Source: Lonicera japonica
Taxonomy: Eukaryota > Streptophyta > Magnoliopsida > Dipsacales > Caprifoliaceae
Direction of reading: 5' to 3'
Length of the DNA: 64,000 nt
Assembly (NCBI GenBank): GCA_021464415.1
Contig: CM038471.1
Coordinates: 36,367,234-36,431,233 of the forward strand
Position 1 is the first letter of the stretch, and the number at the start of each line of letters is the position of its first letter. The translations under genes were made by a program, and so were the position numbers. Below are positions 10,563 to 23,500 of the stretch, piece after piece. The notes beneath the pieces are model-generated. The model worked only from the letters and a program-made list of their open reading frames with translations, was not told the origin of the DNA and did no database searches.

Positions 10563-11330
10563 TGTCACACCCGAACAACAAAACACAATTAAATTAAGAG
10601 AACATAATAATATTATCATTTCTACTTTCTATAAACAAAACGACGTAGTGTCTTTTTTTTTCTTTTTTTTTCTATAAACCTTCCCACCCATCCTAGACCT
10701 GGCAGTGAACATTCCTTCTTGATAACTGTAAAGAAAAACATATATAAAGGTATGAGCTATAGGCTCAGTGAATGCACCACTTACCTCAAGAGTAATCTGT
10801 AAAAGTATATATATATATACACACATATAATATATAATCACATTCAACTCCCATCCTTTATCCATCATATAAAGCATTCAGATGTACTACACACATAACC
10901 GCTCTATAGCCTCAATTATTAGGCATCAAGCATCCATTCTATATACACATCCTCTAGCCCAATATATACTAGGCATCAGATGTATGACATACATAACCGC
11001 TCTATAGCCTTAATTAATAGGCATCAAGCATCCATTCCATATACACATCATCTAGCCCTATATATAATGGGCATCAGATATACCTTTCCATACCCTTCTT
11101 TCAATCAAGTCACGACTCAACTCCACATTACCAAGCATCATAATATCAATATACAAATTCCACACCACCCTTCACATTTATACATTCAAATGTATATAAA
11201 TTCCAAGTGGGTACACTCACCTCAAGTCCACACCAACGTAGTGTCAAGTTCAATTTTCTCGGTGCATTAGAAGTATCCGTTCCTTCACCTACCAATCTAA
11301 TATAATTAGTATTCCAATCCTACCTCAATA
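10563..11330 (-). repeat. Inverted-repeat arm 1 (LTR 3' part)
   Basis: Reverse complement of 11400-12169 with few differences. Contains the landmark GAGGTAAGTGGTGCATTCAC on the minus strand and ends with the LTR terminus TGTGACA. Confidence 0.85.
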
Positions 11331-11399
11331 TAATCATTTATAAGTGTGCTACATACACTAACAATTTTACAAATGTATACCCTTATGCGCTTGTTAATT

Positions 11400-12169
11400 T
11401 ATTGAGGTAGGATTGGAATACTAATTATATTAGATTGGTAGGTGAAGGAACTGATACTTCTAATGCACCGAGAAAATTGAACTTGACACTATATTGGTGT
11501 GGACTTGAGGTGAGTGTACCCACTTGGAATTTATATACATTTGAATGTATAAATGTGAAGGGTGGTGTGGAATTTGTATATTGATATTATGATGCGTGGT
11601 AATGTGGAGTTGAGTCGTGACTTGATTGAAAGAAGGGTATGGAAAGGTACATCTGATGCCCATTATATATAGGGCTAGAGGATATGTATATGGAATGGAT
11701 GCTTGATGCCTATTAATTAAGGCTATAGAGCGGTTATGTATGTGATACATCTGATGCCCAGTATATACAGGGCTAGAGGATGTGTATATGGAATGGATGC
11801 TTGATGCCTAATAATTGAGGCTATAGAGCGATTATGTGTGTAGTACATCTGAATGCTTTATATGATGGATAAAGGATGGGAGTTGAATGTGATTATATAT
11901 TATATTTGTGTATATATATATATACTTTTACAGATTACTCTTGAGGTAAGTGGTGCATTCACTGAGCCTATAGCTCATACCTTTATATATGTTTTTCTTT
12001 ACAGGTATCAAGAAGGAATGTTCACTGCCAGGTCTAGGATGAGTGGGAAGGTTTATAGAAAAAAAAAAGAAAAGAAAAAGTCACTACGTCGTTTTGTTTA
12101 TAGAAGGTAGAAATGATAATATTATTATGTTCTCTTAATTTAATTGTGTTTTGTTGTTCGGGTGTGACA
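11400..12169 (+). repeat. Inverted-repeat arm 2 (LTR 3' part, followed by PBS)
   Basis: Mirror of 10563-11330. Ends GGGTGTGACA and is followed by ATTTTGGTATCAGAGG, the expected LTR end plus primer-site arrangement of a plus-oriented element. Confidence 0.85.
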
Positions 12170-14450
12170 ATTTTGGTATCAGAGGTTAGGTTTTTAGGTT
12201 CTCAAGTTGGGTAAGGTCTAGACTGGCAGTGGACATATGAAGGGTATGAATGAGTCATTAAAGTTTTCTTGAAAATGATATTAACCTGTATTGATGAATA
12301 TTTGTTGCATATATATATGTTATAATTATGTTTCATTGCAGATAATAAGAAATGGAAAGGGGAGATGGTAATTAAAGGGGTAATAGAGAAAATTATGTTG
12401 TCCCTTGCAATGTTGAATTTGTTTAAAATATCAAAGCACACAAACAGAATTTTAGCCACTGTTTTTTCTGCAGTTTGAACAGGTAGCTGATGAGTAAGCT
12501 TAGGTATCAACATGTATTTGAAAGTATGGTCCAATACCTAACATGTGGCTTTGGAATCACCCAAAAAGGATAAAAGATGAATTTTTGACGAATTTTGCAA
12601 GATTGATGGACAATATTGATTTCTACGCGAAAATTATGAAAATTTTGCATCATGTCTCATATTATATTCCATGTATTGAATTGATGTTCGTAATTATTCC
12701 GAAGCAAGTTCCTTAGTTACCCGTCAATATTTATTTTCTTCATAAAAATATTTAATTATTTATAAAAATGCACACACGCATGATCATCACATGCTTACTA
12801 CTTAAAATGCTCCCCACACGTGATCATGACATGTTTCGTACTTAAAATGCTCTTTCTTTCTCATTAACACGTGTCATATGAATTTCATAACAATTTGTAA
12901 ATTATATAACAAATTTACAAAACTTTTACGAAAATAAAGTTTAGAACCCATACCTCTCATCCAAGCTAACATTTATTCAACCATCCACAAGTCTCATCAA
13001 GATATCTCCATATTCATTACAACCTTTCAGAATTAGATGCAGTCCGAATCCCCTGCACATATTAGGTACTTTCCGTTGTCTGATCATTCTCAAATTTTTA
13101 TATTTGTTACACAACATATCTATAAACAATATTACAGAATTTGAGAATCATCCAACGGCTAAAACATCGGATATTCATCAAACAACTCAGTACAAACATG
13201 CTGTCCAGAATATAACGTATTACAATAGTCCAACTTCACGGATTAAACTGTACCAATTGGCTGAGATCTAGGTGCTCTACCATATATTTATGGAAAGCTC
13301 TGTGTGTCTACTTTTTAATGCAATTTACGGTGCATAAATCAGAATTTTCTACAAAGAGTCATAGCAATTCTCTCACAGGGACCCCAATCTGCCAGAATTA
13401 TAACCTTATAAATTTTAGCATGATTTCTTCTTATATCATCTATTATTATCTCTTTATGATCAAAAAAATTCAATTATATCATCACAACACATAAGAACAC
13501 TAAGAAACAAATTCAAAACCATTTTTCAATCATAATTTTCCAATTTCAATTGCTACAAAACATAATACAAAATTTTAATATTCCCGCGTAGAATTTGTTA
13601 TCGTCCACCAAACTTGCAAAATTCACAAAAAATTCAATTTTCATCCTTTTTGAGTAATTCCAAAGCCATATGCTAGATAATGAACTATATTTTGAAATAA
13701 ATACTTGATATCTAACATCACTCATCAATAACCAGCTCGAAATACACCAAAACAGTAGCAAAAAAATTCATTTTTTCTTACTTAAACATTCTAGTAAACG
13801 CATGGTGTGTATAATTCCATATTTTAAATCCATAACTTCCATAATTCATGTAAAACACGCATACTTCTCCAAGTATTAACTTAAACCCAAACACCACTAA
13901 TTATCAAACCCAAATCATACTAAGAAAATTCCAAATTCACCAAAATTTATCCAAAATTAAAGATAATTTAAAGGCTTACCTCATGGCATCAAAATATTAA
14001 TAAAAAGTGATGATGAACCGAGACTCGGTGACGAAACTCTAAAATTCTTGTACTTCTGCGTAGCTCTCAAAGTGTAGAACAACTTTCTCCAAAGGACCGT
14101 CGCGATTCGGCGGAGTTTACTAAGTGAAATCTAGAGAGAAAAACCTTAACACCTATATTTATTTTCTCTCTCTTTTCTCTCTATCTCTTGCTCGGCCAAA
14201 CAATAGAAAAAGGAAGGCAAGAAATCAACTTAGTGGATTTCTCTAGAGAATTCCATGATTTTGGGTAAATTACAACATTTTATCCCATACTTACAACATC
14301 TTACTATTTCAACCTCAAACTTTTGTAACTTTACATTTCAGTCCACACTAAACTTATGAAGTTATACAATTTGATCCATGATTAATCAATATTCCTAAAT
14401 TTTTCAAAAATTTCACTTAATCGAGGTTAATTCAACTACGAGGTATTACA

Positions 14451-14457
14451 TTTGTAC
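14451..14457 (-). pseudogene. TNL-psi exon 2, first bases and acceptor
   Basis: The minus strand reads TTTGCAG|GTACAAA. When the 3.9-kb insertion is removed, the acceptor joins directly to an NB-ARC start of the same form (GYKSVLIQDITKWVG) as GHEAKFIQKIVEEIG of TNL-A. Confidence 0.7.
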
Positions 14458-14535
14458 CTGCAAATTGCAAGCAAAATAGATAAGTAAAAACAATAAAGTT
14501 CAACTTCCAAAAAAAGGAAAGGAAAAAAAAAACAA

Positions 14536-14849
14536 TAAGGCTCCGTTTGATAGCAACATGGAAAATGAAAATAAAAATAACTAATTTAGGTGAGAAGATA
14601 GAAAATAAGTTGAGGGATGTGGTGAGATTAACTCTTGCTTTTTGCATTTTTCCATGACAAAATTTTCTTTGGGTGATGGTGGAGAATTTTTTTTCACAAA
14701 ATATTAAAGGATGATGGAGGACATATACTCACAAAAATGAGTATAAGATGGAGAGGATCTCACCATATGCCTCAACTTATTTTTCATTTTCTCACCTAAA
14801 TTAGTTATTTTTATTTTCATTTTCCATGTTACTATCAAATGGAGCCTAA
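14536..14849. mobile_element. MITE, Tourist/PIF-Harbinger-like
   Basis: Body 14539-14846. The terminal inverted repeats start GGCTCCGTTTGATAG and end CTATCAAATGGAGCC, with matching subterminal stretches of about 60 nt. It is flanked on both sides by TAA, a 3-bp TSD of the PIF/Harbinger type. No coding capacity. It lies in what would be intron 1 of TNL-psi. Confidence 0.72.
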
Positions 14850-14917
14850 AGTTCAAATGTTTCCCTTAGTACGACACTATAGCATCGAGCAGCAAAGGTT
14901 TGTTGACCCAAAAAAAA

Positions 14918-15210
14918 GGCAGCCGCTATTTACACACCAACAATTACTTGGTTTTACTCCATGTTTCATTCGCTCGATGATAAGTGAATAAGTGTATGTT
15001 ACTCGCTCAATGATAAGCGAATAAGTGCATGTTATTCGCTCAATGACAAGCGAGTAAGGCATTGAAGTTTTTACTCGCTTGATGACAAGCGAGTAAGATG
15101 CACTTACTCGCTTGTCATCGAGCGATGAACATATACTTATTCACTTGGTATCGGACAAATGAAAAGTGGAGTGTTACCAAATATTTTTTGGTGTGTAAAT
15201 AGCGGCTGCC
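14918..15210. mobile_element. MITE-like inverted-repeat element with internal minisatellite
   Basis: The ends are GGCAGCCGCTATTTACACAC and its reverse complement. The interior (about 14965-15145) holds several copies, in both orientations, of a unit containing TTACTCGCTTGTCATCGAGC. No clear TSD. It is inserted in sequence that resembles intron 1 of TNL-B (59540-59800). Confidence 0.65.
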
Positions 15211-17096
15211 AAAAAAAAGGACAAAAGTTATGGGTTAATCATGGAGGGTCGATAGAAAATGAAGGGTCCTCACCCTCTACAAATGTTTTATTTTATATTT
15301 TATTACATCCATCATCTAGGGAGTCACTAGATCCTCCTTAAAGCAAGGTTAAAAAATTTCGCCTTTAAAAATGTAAAAATAACTATAGCTGTTAAGGAAC
15401 GTATTTTTTAGATAGGATTTGGTAAATCACATGATTTACGTCAAATTTAATCATGTTTTAAATAATAGAGTTTGAATTTGATAAATCTCTATTTAATCCT
15501 ATCTCTACTGCATTATTGATTAATAAGACAATCTTTTCTAACTATACCACCATAAAAATCTCACCATAAACTGTATGTCTACAGAAAGACTTATATGATA
15601 TGTGGAGACCTTTTATTTATCAACTAGTTACAGATGTACACACAATGGATATACATTGTCTTATTATAAATATGATGTACATGAAATTTAATATTAAATC
15701 ATTAATAGCTTAGTGGTTAGAAATTATTTTTTCAACATTCAGGTCAAGAGTTCAAGTCTAATTAATTATATATTTAACAATCTAAATTAACAATATAAAA
15801 AAGTTAAAGTAGTTAAAGAAAGGGTGTTCTTAAGCGTACCCATATAATATGCCTTCTCACCCCCACATAATATGCCTTCTCATCCCATCAAAAGTCAAAC
15901 TTACTTGAATCTTAACCTAAAAAATAGCGTAAAATCCATTCTACTCACCCCGATTTCTATACATTAAAAAACGCCACTAATTTAAAACAAGAGAAATGAG
16001 ATAAAAACAAAACACCGAAGGACATCCAATGAGAAATATGAGAAATAAGTATGCAAGAAATAGGGCATGGTGCAATATGGTAAATTTTTGGGTAAGTATG
16101 CAAGAAATAGGGCATGGTGCAATATGGTAAATTTTTGGGTGAGGCTGGAGGATAATTAGACAACTGAGGAGGCTGAGAGAGTAAGGGTGTTGTGATGAAT
16201 TTAAAAACCAACTGATCGTATCGAACTAAAACAAAGAAACTAAATTGAAACTGAAACTTAATAGGTTTAGCTTGGTTGTGGGTCTTGCCATTGTGACCTG
16301 AACTGAACCAAATCAAATCCCCAATATTACGTCAATTTTTATAAAACTCTAATTATGTTTGCGTCACTCTCTTTGGATTGATCAGTATTCTCAAAAATAT
16401 GTAGACCAATTATTTAAATATATAGCTACGTTGTAGCTATCTATTTGCTCCCCCACCCCCACCGGTCTGAATTTAGTTTAACACTCCCTCCAAATGTACA
16501 TACGTGTTGGTATGTGTATATTTGGAGTTAATATAGCAAAGAGGAAAGGGAAGGAATTACGTCAACAGCCTACAAGGAACTGCATGTCAATTACCAGTTT
16601 TAAATTATTATTTTAAAAAAAAAACAACAAAAACTGGGAAAAAAAAAAGCCCAAAACGAAAACAAGCTGAAAGATTTAGTTTGGTTTGGGCAGATTCTAA
16701 AAAGAAACCGAAAATAAACAAAAATACTAAAGTTTAGTTCAGTTCGGGTCTCCACAATTTGCACCCCGGCTAAAATCGAAAATGCCCATGGCAGAGGTGT
16801 ACGGGAAGCATCGCTTGAGGTAAAAAAGGAATCAGTTCCGAAAATAGATTAGGTCAATCGTGTATTGATGTGAGACAAAGGGAGACGTGCAAACGTTTTT
16901 TCCTTACTTTTACTGATTTCCAAAATATATCCCACAATTATTAAAGGGATCTATATAAAATATATATATATATATATATATAAAATAATTTATTTTATTT
17001 TATTTTTTACAATATTTACAAGTTATAAAAATATTGTCTTGATATTTATGAGTTCTTCTTCTCATTTCATGGAAGTGCTATAAACTACAACCTCAG
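15211..17096. other. Intergenic/intronic DNA, no gene seen
   Basis: 15240-15350 resembles 59640-59790 of TNL-B intron 1. The remainder is AT-rich without recognisable coding sequence. No TIR exon for TNL-psi could be found here. A (TA)n run lies near 16960-16982. Confidence 0.55.
16046..16139. repeat. Perfect 47-bp tandem duplication
   Basis: Two adjacent identical copies of a 47-bp unit beginning TAAGTATGCAAGAAATAGGG. Confidence 0.9.
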
Positions 17097-17541
17097 CTTA
17101 GTCACCAAGGGCACTGCTACCAATAGAGTACAACTTCAGCTTGTGAGGCTTTCCATTCTTGTCAATACCATCAGGAATCACTCTAATGGACCGTCGTTCT
17201 CTGTAGGGCACCTCTCCTAATTAATTCCATATTAAAATTATTGCCCAAATAATCAAATAGAAAATCAAAACCTAAGAAACAGAAAAGTGAAAAGATGGTA
17301 ATACCCTCAGTGCTGAAGAGACCATGTGCCAAGCCTCCCCCGATGCATCATTGCCAGTAATCTTGGTGTTGAGAAAACACATACCGATGTATGGGTTCTT
17401 GGACTTGAATTTGTTCACAACTACATCTTCTTCCATTTTCTTTGAAATTTTCTCAACCTTAGCAGGTGTCTTTGTTGTGACCTGGGCTCTAATGGATACC
17501 ATTTTACCACCACCAGAGACATTTTTGCAGTACATCGGGAC
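17097..17541 (-). pseudogene. Fragment of leaf-type ferredoxin-NADP reductase gene
   Basis: Exon A (17541-17305, after a good acceptor GATTCGCAG) reads [20 protein letters not shown], then [24 protein letters not shown] and [18 protein letters not shown]. Exon B (17216-17097) reads [31 protein letters not shown] and SSALGD. This matches the N-terminal FAD-binding part of chloroplast FNR, which passes electrons from ferredoxin to NADP+. A 2-nt insertion near the end of exon A (ATGGTCTCTTCAGC where ATGGTCTTCAGC is expected) shifts the frame, and a stop follows SSALGD. Introns are retained, so it is a DNA-level copy, not a retrocopy. The rest of the gene is missing here. Confidence 0.82.
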
Positions 17542-17589
17542 CTGCGAATCCAAAACCCATATCACAAACAGAAAATTAAAAGTTTCGTA

Positions 17590-20500
17590 TATGGTTTGTG
17601 ATATGAATATTATAAAATTGTTAAAAACGTATGTATTACGATTAATATTTTATATTTTTTTTTCATAAGTATTATGACTTGAACGTAATTTTTAATAAAA
17701 TTTATTAGGGAAGAAAAGCCTAGGTGCTAATAAAAAAATTGTCTATATTTTGTGATATGAAATATCATATAATTGTTAAAAATGTATTAATTAGGAATAA
17801 TATTTTATATTTTTTTCATAAGTATTATGACTTGTATGTAATTTTTAATGAAGTTTATTAAGAACGATGTAAATTGCTTTATTTTGTTTTATTTTAATGC
17901 AAAAGTTAACATTATTTAATATTTTTACTTTTAGCGACAAAATATTATCGTCCCTATATTATTTTAGTAAACTCATCCCACTACTAGGGTAAATTGCAAG
18001 TTTTTTAAGTTAATTATTAGTGTGAGAAAAAAGTATTATCACTCTAGGATGAGAAGACGGATTTTGTGGGTGCATTTAAAAACACCCTAAAAAAATCATA
18101 AATAAAGTTGGAAAACGTATGAGTTAAAACAAAGGAGAAGTAGAATTAAAACAGCTTGAAAAGTAGAATTAAAATAAGGTTTTTGTTAGTAAATTTACTT
18201 TTATGCCCACTAATCAATGTTATTAAGAATATGCCACCAAGGCTATTTCATATAAATATGATTCGTTGGTGTTAAAACTAAGGGTGAATTTAGTACGGTT
18301 ATTATATATACTAAAACCTTTCTATCGACACACCTACCAAAATTTTGATAAGGCAAAATCTATTATTATTAGTGTACCAATAATTTTGTTATACCGAAAT
18401 TCGGTATGCCAAAAATTTTGGTGTGGTATAATACATGACAACAAATTTTATCCTATATAAAAAGAAATTCAAAATCACCAAATGGAAACGCACACACAAA
18501 TTGACTTAGCCACTTCTTCAACATTAATTTTGAATGGTTATGAACAATTAAAAATACAAACTCCAACCAAAGTGACTTTAAACCTGTCGATAGAGCACTG
18601 ATTTTAAAAAATACAACGAAATTATCTATAACAAAAATTTAGTTCTTATGCTTCAGATGAGCACCTAAAATTGTAATATATATATATATACATATATATA
18701 TTTTCTTAAATGCTTAACTTTAAGTGTCAAAAATTATATTATCCAATGTTAACATTTTAGTTATTTTGTAGGTCGTAGTCTTTATTTATGCAATTACATG
18801 CTTAATTTTTTGAATTTATAAGATGGAACACAACGTTAAAAAATAATTTTTAAAGTATAATTTTTTAGTCAGGACTTCAAATCAAATTTCAAGACACACA
18901 GCTTTTTAATTTAGCACTTTTCAAATTCGACTATTTCGAAAGTTAAAATTGCATCGCAATATTTCAACAGCAAAATAAATAAATAATTAAATTCTAATAT
19001 GTGTGTGGGCCCACCTCTACTTCCCATGTGTGTGTAGGCCCACCTCTACTTCTATGGCACTCTCACAATCCATGAGACTTTACCTCCTGGGATACTTTTC
19101 CCCTTCTTTCACCTTTTAAACCATTTTCTACCCACTTTCTTTCCCCATTCATCATTTTATCCCATTTTTTTACCATCCCCGGCGACACTCTATCTCGTTC
19201 ACCATATCAACCCCTGGCCTCCCTATTTTCTACATATATCTAGTCATAACGGAACGAAGTATAAAGATACGAGCTAGAGATGCAAGCTCGAATCACATGA
19301 TTGACAATTTTAAATCTCTTTTAAAAAAGAATTTAATTGAATGACACTCATTTGTTTAACTCACTGTTATTTTTTAATAAAATAAAATAAAAATAAAAAA
19401 TTATGCTGCGCACCGCAACTAATTCTTGTTCGCGGTTTGTGACTGCCGCTGGCCAAACAACACCAGAGTTTGACCATGAGAGCTCTAAGTCGACCCAAGA
19501 TTGTCCCAATGACAACCTTATAATACTGGATCAAGAGGCATGGATAGACATTATATATACACAGTATATATATACAAGTGTGTGCGACTAGGATTGTTAG
19601 TAGCATCACGTGAATTACAGGAATGGATGGGCCACATACGGAAGAAGTTATGTCCGGCAGTATATTAGGCGGGTAGCGCACTAGCACATGTATCTATCTT
19701 TCTTACTCGATTGATCTCACACGTCAACTCCCCGTGGTCCTACGCAACAAAAGATCATTAATTATATATATATATATACTAGGTTATATTTGTGCTATTT
19801 ACCACAATAAAAAAAATAAAATTAGATCATACGATAAAAAAGATAATGTATAATGAATTTAAATCGATAAATATTAATCAGTTTATTTTAAATTTATTGT
19901 TTAGCCTTATTTGACGTTTTGAATAACAAAAATATAGGTTTAGGATAATTTCATTTTAGAAAAACTAAAAGTAGACATAATGGGATTGACTTGTTTTTAA
20001 TTTTTTACATAATTTTTTAATCATATTTCTTTTTCTTATTTTAATCTCGACAAATTAATTTTTTAACAAATTAAATTTAAGGACATATATGAAAATAAAC
20101 CAATCACAACTCTAAGTATTATTTGAAAATAGTCTTAAATGTTACTTAATATTTTTTCTTGATTATTTTTTCATAATTCTATAATTACGATGAATCTTGT
20201 TTAATTGATCTTAATTAGTATATTATAAATATTAAATTTTGAGTAAACTATCCTAATATCCCTTAAACTATTAAGTTAGTGTCACTTTGGTCACTAAACT
20301 AAAAAACGCTTTATTTAGACCCTTTAACACTTTGGCTATTCCGTCTGCATTTTAAGACCATCTGTACCGGATAGGGTAAAAAACCAAATATACATATATT
20401 GATGCCCCACCTCTTAGCTTAAAAATATAAACTCGGAGGTAAAAGTGTAAATGAAAGGTATATTTACAAGCCGACAATATTATACTCGCACGATGAATGA

Positions 20501-23500
20501 TATATCGGGATAGTGAAATTACCCTTCTACGACACATGATGTGTCGGGAGGCATAAATTTTCCACTCCCACGACACATCAAGTGTCGTGTGAAGGCATGA
20601 ATTTTTTGGCTCAGTGATTGCTCTTCCATTTTTATCATCTTTCTCCCCTTTTCTTTCTTCTTTTTCCTTCCTCAAGCAGAAATAAAAGAAAACCAAGATT
20701 CTTCATATACTCTCTCTACTCTCTCACTTGAACCCACTTGGATCATATCTAGACAAATAGAAGTCTCCGGCAGAAAGAAAAGAAAAGTAGTTTTTCTTCT
20801 TTTTCCTTCATCTTTCTCCTTTTTTGTTTCCAATTTCTCCGGATTCTTCATATACTCTCTCTCTACACTTTCACAAATTAATTCCGTTGGCACGATACAT
20901 GATGTGTCGGCCAAACTCACAGACTCTCTCCCGACACATGATGTGTCGTGGGAGCTATTTTTATATTTTTACCGCTGCGTTTTCATCTTCATTAATAGGT
21001 TAAATTTCTACTTTTACACTACTCATAAAAAAATGGTCTAAGGTAAGTTTGACGAAAATAAAAGGTATTTTTGTTATTTTAATTACTTTTTTTAAAAAAA
21101 AATTATTAAAAGATAAATAAAAAAGGAAGAAAGAGAGAGAGAAAAAACAAATCAAACAGAGAGAGAAAGGCCGAAAAAATCAAACAGTTTAATGTCCACA
21201 TACATACATCATCATCTTCATCTTATTCTTCTTCCTCTCTCTCCCCTCTTTCCCCTTTTTTTTTTGTTTGTAAATCTCAAAGACAAAACCCAACTCAATT
21301 GAGTTGGTTGAATGGATACGGAATTTTTTTTTTGGAAAAACATAATAGATATGGGTTTGATAGAGGAGTGATGACAGCCCTAGATTTAGCCCCAAATTTC
21401 GTTTGAGAGAGGAATCGATTGAAATGAGATGAACGAGAAAGTTTTTGGTCTAAGAGAGAGAAAGGAAGAGAAAGCACGAACTGATTGAAATGGCAGTGGT
21501 TTTGGAGGTGGCGGTAGTATGTAGGTTTATGGTGATGGTGGTTGTGGTGTCGGTGGATCTATGTATGTATGTGTGTGAGAGATAAAATTTTTATCCTATT
21601 TAAAAAGAAGTTCAAAAAGTCACCAATGGAAATGCACTCATAGATGGACTTGACCACTTTTTTCAACGTTAATTTTGATTGATTATGAACAAATAAAAAT
21701 ATAAAATCTCAAACTAAACTGACTTTAAACTTGTCGACAGTGCGCTAACTTTAAAAAATACAACAATTTGAAAATAGTAATGGTGATCATCTATCAACTT
21801 GTTTTGCCGGACTTCAGTTACACTTTTCAATATGCCACTTTATCGATATATGAAATTAAGAATTACTATTAACACAATTTAATTTTTATTTTATTTTATC
21901 ATAAAAGAATTTCTAAATCTTTCTATTTAATTATAACAAGAAATTTATCCCTCCAAACTCTCGATAGTAAGATTTGAATTTGGGATTTTTCTCAAATTAT
22001 GCTGCCCTCCTATATATATATATATATTAAATTTTAATTGGCTTTCAATGACTTTAGTATTTAGTAAGTTACAACGACAGACAAATAATTAATAGTTTAG
22101 TTCATATTCTTATCATTTTTCACTCCTTATATGACAATTTCTTAGGGAATGTTGATGAAGTATTCCACGGGAGGTATATGGCGTATCTATAGCAAAAGTA
22201 AATATTAAGATAAGTTTTAAATCACTTTTAAGGGACAATTAAAGTGGGAAGACTATCATTTGTATAGCTCCCAACTATTTTTAATAACAAAAAAATGATG
22301 CTCTAATTCTAAACTAGAATTTTTCAAAAAAATGATAAAATAAACTTCCTTATGTAATTAAGGTGTTGTTGCAAAACAAAATTCTCAAAAACAATTTTGT
22401 CATTTAACATTTTTTGATTGCTTTAGTTATTTAATTATGTTTGAGAAATTAATCATCAAAAGTTTAGAATTATAATAAGGAAAAATAACTTTAGAATTGG
22501 ACTTTTCAAACACATTTATGATATATATATATATATATGTATATATGAGATCAGTTCAAGTTACACCCCCATAACTTTCTGTCAATTTCATAATTTATCA
22601 ATCTAACCACTCAATAGGCTTGTTTGGTTGCTTAAATTATCTCATTTATAATTGTTACATTATAAATTAACAAATTGTATTTTCTTTTTCATTTCAACAG
22701 AAAAATATTGTGGTGTGATTTTTTACACATAAACTTGTATGATAGTTATAAGTTATCTAATGTCAACTATGTCTCTACGTTTTCTTATTTAATTTATTAA
22801 CAGCCAAATGCTCAAAATAGATAATTCATGAATTGAACAATTTAAAATTGTATAATTCGTAAATTGGAGAACAACCGAGTTATAAGTAAATTATAATATC
22901 TCTAACATGTGTGCAAAAGATTGAACTAATTGAATATGCATAAGTCTCTCATCATAATCATATTATATATTGAAGTATGAAGCTTACAAAAATTGTGTAA
23001 AAGTAAATATAATGATTATATAGTTATAAGTATCATATTAATTTAAAACTTTTCATACGTGCTAGAAACAATAAAAAAGATACAATGGCATAATTGATAA
23101 ATTATGAATATAAAAAAAGTTATGAATAAATGTAAAACTTCTTAATCTTATATCGATATAACTTGAATTTTATCATATAAATTATAAATAATGCTTTTCT
23201 CCTTCAACAAGGAATTAATTAATAAACTCAATCGAGTCTACTAATTATCATATAAATTACAAGACATTTATTTATTTTTTATTTTTTATTTTTTTAAACT
23301 CAAAATTAATACCGATGAAGTAAATTGGTAAATCTATTTTTTATAACATATTTAGTATTTTATTTTTGACAACTTAGTTTAATATTTATAAATTTGGGTC
23401 TAAATTTTATTAGGACGCTGTGATGCTCTAACACGTCCCCTGCCGACAATAGTTGCCTTGACTTAAGGGAGGCTATCAGATAAGGAAGGGGCTGTCAGTA

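Larger units (their letters stand above)
10563..14450 (-). mobile_element. Rearranged Ty3/gypsy (Tekay/Del-like) LTR sequence, 3.9 kb, with internal inversion
   Basis: On the minus strand the outer ends read TGTAATACCTCG (from 14450) and CGGGTGTGACA (to 10563), flanked by TSD TTTGT, so it integrated as one unit into TNL-psi exon 2. Inside, 10563-11330 and 11400-12169 are near-perfect inverted copies of an LTR 3' part around a 69-nt spacer. The right copy is followed by a tRNA-iMet PBS (TTGGTATCAGAGG, about 12173) and the start of a leader/gag (MERGDGN at about 12351, then a stop). A further pair, about 12450-12670 (plus) and 13540-13760 (minus), is also inverted. The simplest reading is an element with an internally deleted body whose segment between the two LTRs was inverted. 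No pol domain remains. Confidence 0.65.
4051..14457 (-). pseudogene. TNL-psi: TIR-NB-LRR-type resistance pseudogene split by two LTR insertions
   Basis: The minus strand carries the same exon plan as the other two TNL copies. Exon 2 (NB-ARC) is 14457-14451 plus 10562-9475. Exon 3 is 9398-9108, exon 4 (LRR) 9005-8205, and exon 5 (post-LRR domain) 8130-7494 plus 4254-4051. Readable motifs include the P-loop GMGGIGKTT, kinase-2 VLFVLDDVN, RNBS-B SKIVITTRDENLL, GLPLALKV and LRRs such as LKILDLSYSKS. Stops and frameshifts occur in exons 2, 3 and 5, so it is a true pseudogene. Exon 2 is interrupted 7 nt after its acceptor by the element at 10563-14450 (TSD TTTGT). Exon 5 is interrupted by the element at 4260-7488 (TSD ATTAT). 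Joining the flanks restores TNL-like reading across both sites. No TIR exon was found upstream. Confidence 0.88.

Noticed and set aside
20352..20920. Minus-strand frames of 114 and 82 residues
   Set aside because: Overlap the palindrome cluster and pyrimidine-rich DNA; no homology recognised.
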